Shown here one piece after another: positions 20,383 through 23,341 of a DNA stretch of 23,341 bases (position 1 is its first letter; every line of letters starts with the position of its first letter). Position numbers and translations under genes: made by a program. The notes under the pieces are model-generated. The model saw only the letters and a program-made list of their open reading frames with translations, made no database searches and was not told the DNA's origin. This DNA comes from Phycisphaerae bacterium. GTDB lineage: Bacteria; Planctomycetota; Phycisphaerae; Phycisphaerales; UBA1924. The stretch lies in NCBI GenBank assembly GCA_016794945.1, contig JAEUIX010000217.1, positions 1 through 23,341 on the forward strand, given 5' to 3'.

Positions 20383-23341
20383 GTGCTGACGTTTGACCGA
20401 CCCATCTGGTTGTTCCTCCTGATCCCCGCCGCGGCGGCGACGGTGTGGATCGGACGTCGCAGCCTGTCGGGCATGGCTCCGATGGGCCGTCGGGTGTCGC
20501 TGACGGTGAGGCTGGGGGTTCTGGCGCTGCTGGTGATGGCGCTGGCGGACCCGCAGTGGCGTCTGCGGGGCAAGGGCGTGGCGGTGACGGTGATCCTGGA
20601 CGCGAGCCGGTCGCTGCCATCGGCGCGCCAGAACGAGGCCGAGCGGTATCTGCAGGAAGCGCGGGCCGGCGCGACCGACGACGATCGGCTCGGGCTCGTC
20701 ACGGCGGCGCGCGACGCGTACGTGCAGGCGCTGCCGAGCCCCTTGAAGCGCGAGGGCTCGATCGACACGCGGACGATCGGCGCGACCGACGGGACCAACC
20801 TCGAGGGGGCGCTGCGGATGGCCATGGCCACCATGCCGCCGGACCAGAGCAACCGCGTGATGATCATCAGCGACGGCAACGAGACCATCGGCTCGCTGAT
20901 GGCGGCGGCGCAGGCGGCGCGGGCGGCGGGCGTGCCGATCGACGTCCTGCCGGTGCGGTACAGCAACGAGCGGGAGGTGATCGTCGACAAGCTGACGGCG
21001 CCGGCGACCGCTCGCCTGGGCGAGACGGTGAACCTGCGCGTGGTGATGACGGCCACGCGCGCGGCCGAAGGGCGCCTGACGCTGACGATCAACGGCGAGC
21101 CGGTGGACCTGGACCCGTCGGGCCCGGCGATGGGCGCCCGGGTGACGCTGGCGCCGGGAACGAACTTCCAGGTGGTGCCGGTGACTCTTCCGAGCCGGGC
21201 CGGGCCGGTGCGGTTCGAGGCCGTGTTCGAGCCGACGACGGACGCGTCGGGCAGGACCGCCGACACCATCGCCGAGAACAACAGGGCGATGGCCGTGACG
21301 TTCCTCACCAGCCAGGGCAGGGTGCTGGTGCTCTCGCCCCGGCCGGAAGAGGCGGCGCCGCTGATGCGCATCCTCGCGGAGTCGAAGATCGACGCGGAGC
21401 TGCGCCGACCCGAGGGCGCGCCGAGCGACATGAGCGAGCTCGGGTCGTACGAGGGCATCGCGCTGGTCAACTGCTCGGCGTACGACTTCAGCCAGCAGCA
21501 GCAGGAGAAGCTGCGGGCCTACGTGCACGACCTGGGGGGCGGGCTGGTGATGACCGGCGGGCCGGATTCGTTCGGCGCCGGTGGGTGGATCGGATCGCCG
21601 CTGGCCGATGCGCTGCCGATCAAGCTCGACCCGCCGCAGAAACGGCAGATGCCGCGCGGCGCGCTGGTGCTGGTCATGCACTCCTGCGAGATGCCCAACG
21701 GCAACTACTGGGGCAAGCGCACCGCCGAGGCGGCCATCGACGCGCTGAGCGCCCAGGACCTGGCGGGCATCATCGAGGCCGGGTGGGACATCGGCTCGGC
21801 GGCCTGGACGCACCCGCTGTCCACCGTCGGCGACAAATCCTCCATCCGCCGTTCGGTCAACGCCATGAACTACGGCGACACCCAGTCCCTGCACCACATG
21901 CTGGCGCTGGCGTACAAGGACCTCAAGAACGTCGCGGCGGGCCAGAAGCACTGCATCGTGATCACCGACGCCGACCCGGCGCCGCCCAGCGCGGCGCTGC
22001 TGCAGGATTTCGTCGACGCGAGGATCAGCATCTCCACCGTCGGCGTCTTCCCGCACACCGCCGCCGACCTGTCGCGGCTCCAGCACATCGCGCAGGTCAC
22101 CGGCGGCATGTACCACGAGATCACGCAGAACGGCCAGTTGGCGAGCCTGCCGCAGATCTTCATCAAGGAGGCGCAGACCATCAAGCGGGCCCTGATCTGG
22201 GAGGGCGATCCGTTCGTGCCGGCGGTGTCGTTCGGCGCGACCGAGGCGCTCCGCGGCATCGGGGCCGTGCCGGCGATCTCGGGGTACGTGGTGGCCGCGG
22301 ACCGCGAGGGGCTCTCCCAGGTGATCCTGCGCGGGCAGGAGAACGACCCGGTGCTGGCGCAGTGGCAGCACGGGCTCGGGAGGGTCGTGACCTTCACGAG
22401 CGACATCGGCGCGCGGTGGACCACGGCCTGGGCGGCGTGGGGCCAGTTCCGGGCGTTTTGGGAGCAGCACGTGCGCTGGGCGATGCGCCCCAGCGTCTCG
22501 CCGAATCTGCGCGTGACGACGGAGCAGCGCGGCGAAACGGCCGTGGTCGTGGTCGAAGCCGCCGACGACCAGGGGGAACGGCTGAACTTCCTGCGGTGGA
22601 GCAGCCGGGTGGTGCAGCCGGACCTGACGAGTCTACCGCTGGAACTGCGCCAGACCGGGCCCGGACGGTACGAAGGGTCGTTCCCGACGACGCAGGCCGG
22701 GGCGTTCACCATCGCGATGGGCTACGAGCAGTCGCGGACCGGACCGGACGGCAAGGCCGAGACGCTGCGCGGCAGCGTCCAGGCCGCGGTGACGCGTCCG
22801 TTCGCCGACGAGTACCGGAGCCTGCGCGACAACGCGCCGCTGCTGGAGCAGGTGGCGAAGCTGACGGGCGGGCGGGTGCTGCCGGAGGATCCGCGCACGG
22901 CGGACCTGTGGTCGCGCCAGGGGCTGACGCCGCCGGTGTCGCTTCGGTCGATCTTCCTGCTGACGGCGCTGCTGGGCACGGGGCTGTTCCTGACCGACGT
23001 GGCGCTGCGGCGGGTGCGGGTGGATCCGCGGGCCATCGCGCGCCGGGTCAAGGGGCTCTTCGCCAAATCGGCCGCCAGCGCCGGGCAGCAGATCGACGCG
23101 CTCAAGGCCGCGCGGGAGCGGGCCCAGAAGCGCGTGGAGCGGCAGCGTCAGACCGCGGGCCAGCGCGTGGGTGAAACGGTGGGCCTGGATCAGGGCTCGC
23201 CGGGTTCGGCGGGGGCGAAGTTCGAGGCCAGCGAGTCGGAGCTCCGGGCGGCCCGGGCGGCGGGCTCGTTCGCCGAGCAGATGATCCCCGGGGCGGCGGC
23301 GCCCGGACCGGGGGCCGGCGAGGGCGGCGCCGCCGCCAAGC
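20383..23341 (+). CDS. Large vWA-domain membrane protein with glutamine-amidotransferase-like region (3' end outside window)
   Basis: At least 986 residues, open to the right edge. Seen: GTG start at 20383 without a strong ribosome-binding site. Two N-terminal helices (about 8-24 and 36-54) are followed by a vWA domain with a complete MIDAS (Asp73-Ala-Ser-Arg-Ser77, TDGTN and Asp164 in ISDGNE). Next come a beta-rich region, a GATase-I-like segment (IALVNCSAYDFS, LGGGLVMTGGPDSFGAGGW) and a second vWA-like fold (about 425-600). The second fold has degenerate metal-site residues (VMHSCEMPNGNYWG). Another beta domain follows, then a C-terminal helix at about 856-875 and an Ala/Lys-rich tail. Known: BatA-like and planctomycete vWA/glutamine-amidotransferase-like proteins share this order and often lie near MoxR ATPases. 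It probably sits in the inner membrane with both vWA domains outside the cytoplasm. Exact function unknown. Confidence 0.88.
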   Translation, partial: MLTFDRPIWLFLLIPAAAATVWIGRRSLSGMAPMGRRVSLTVRLGVLALLVMALADPQWRLRGKGVAVTVILDASRSLPSARQNEAERYLQEARAGATDDDRLGLVTAARDAYVQALPSPLKREGSIDTRTIGATDGTNLEGALRMAMATMPPDQSNRVMIISDGNETIGSLMAAAQAARAAGVPIDVLPVRYSNEREVIVDKLTAPATARLGETVNLRVVMTATRAAEGRLTLTINGEPVDLDPSGPAMGARVTLAPGTNFQVVPVTLPSRAGPVRFEAVFEPTTDASGRTADTIAENNRAMAVTFLTSQGRVLVLSPRPEEAAPLMRILAESKIDAELRRPEGAPSDMSELGSYEGIALVNCSAYDFSQQQQEKLRAYVHDLGGGLVMTGGPDSFGAGGWIGSPLADALPIKLDPPQKRQMPRGALVLVMHSCEMPNGNYWGKRTAEAAIDALSAQDLAGIIEAGWDIGSAAWTHPLSTVGDKSSIRRSVNAMNYGDTQSLHHMLALAYKDLKNVAAGQKHCIVITDADPAPPSAALLQDFVDARISISTVGVFPHTAADLSRLQHIAQVTGGMYHEITQNGQLASLPQIFIKEAQTIKRALIWEGDPFVPAVSFGATEALRGIGAVPAISGYVVAADREGLSQVILRGQENDPVLAQWQHGLGRVVTFTSDIGARWTTAWAAWGQFRAFWEQHVRWAMRPSVSPNLRVTTEQRGETAVVVVEAADDQGERLNFLRWSSRVVQPDLTSLPLELRQTGPGRYEGSFPTTQAGAFTIAMGYEQSRTGPDGKAETLRGSVQAAVTRPFADEYRSLRDNAPLLEQVAKLTGGRVLPEDPRTADLWSRQGLTPPVSLRSIFLLTALLGTGLFLTDVALRRVRVDPRAIARRVKGLFAKSAASAGQQIDALKAARERAQKRVERQRQTAGQRVGETVGLDQGSPGSAGAKFEASESELRAARAAGSFAEQMIPGAAAPGPGAGEGGAAAK

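Noticed and set aside
20293..22470. Minus-strand open frame of about 725 codons opposite the vWA gene
   Set aside because: Composition-driven shadow; the plus frame has vWA and membrane features and runs on to the edge.

Overview
The window is about 23.3 kb of uniformly GC-rich (roughly 70 %) bacterial chromosome, densely coding on both strands. No gene here fixes the species. The GC content, frequent GTG starts, a large vWA membrane protein and an adaptor/M50-protease/SecA-like operon of a kind I associate with Planctomycetes (Phycisphaerae-like) suggest that group; this is inference, not marker-based.

Layout. (1) 1-3382, minus strand: a peptide-type ABC importer operon (SBP_bac_5 binding protein, OppB-type permease, and an OppC-type permease running off the left edge). 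(2) 3601-4569, plus: a DUF4097-type lipoprotein with a regular Ser-Asn-Gly repeat. (3) 4637-4710, plus: tRNA-Arg(CCU), followed without a gap by a lower-GC FRG-domain gene whose only workable start codons lie in or just after the tRNA. (4) 5644-6822, minus: a stand-alone DegT/DnrJ/EryC1/StrS aminotransferase. (5) 7062-14250, plus: a four-gene operon encoding an RND/HlyD-type adaptor, a GAF-TM-HlyD fusion, a PqqD-like/M50 protease/HlyD fusion and a short SecA-like ATPase. (6) 14281-17461, minus: pepP-like M24 peptidase, accB and accC. (7) From about 17518 to the right edge, plus: a two-domain ABC permease of the FbpB/ThiP type, an NHL-repeat lipoprotein and a large vWA membrane protein that is cut at the edge.

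How the genes work together. The opp-like genes import peptides or similar solutes; accB and accC supply the biotin carrier and biotin carboxylase of acetyl-CoA carboxylase. The most interesting block is 7062-14250. It has three membrane-fusion adaptor modules, a multi-pass zinc protease with a leader-peptide-recognition-like N-terminus, and a SecA-type motor that ends before the two-helix finger. The genes are joined by a GTGA overlap and by gaps of 16 and 10 nt. I read it as a candidate non-canonical export or processing machine whose substrate is not encoded in this window.

No rRNA, CRISPR array, transposase or integrase was seen. No gene-free stretch exceeds 300 bases; the longest gaps (3383-3600 and 6823-7061) lie between divergently transcribed genes.
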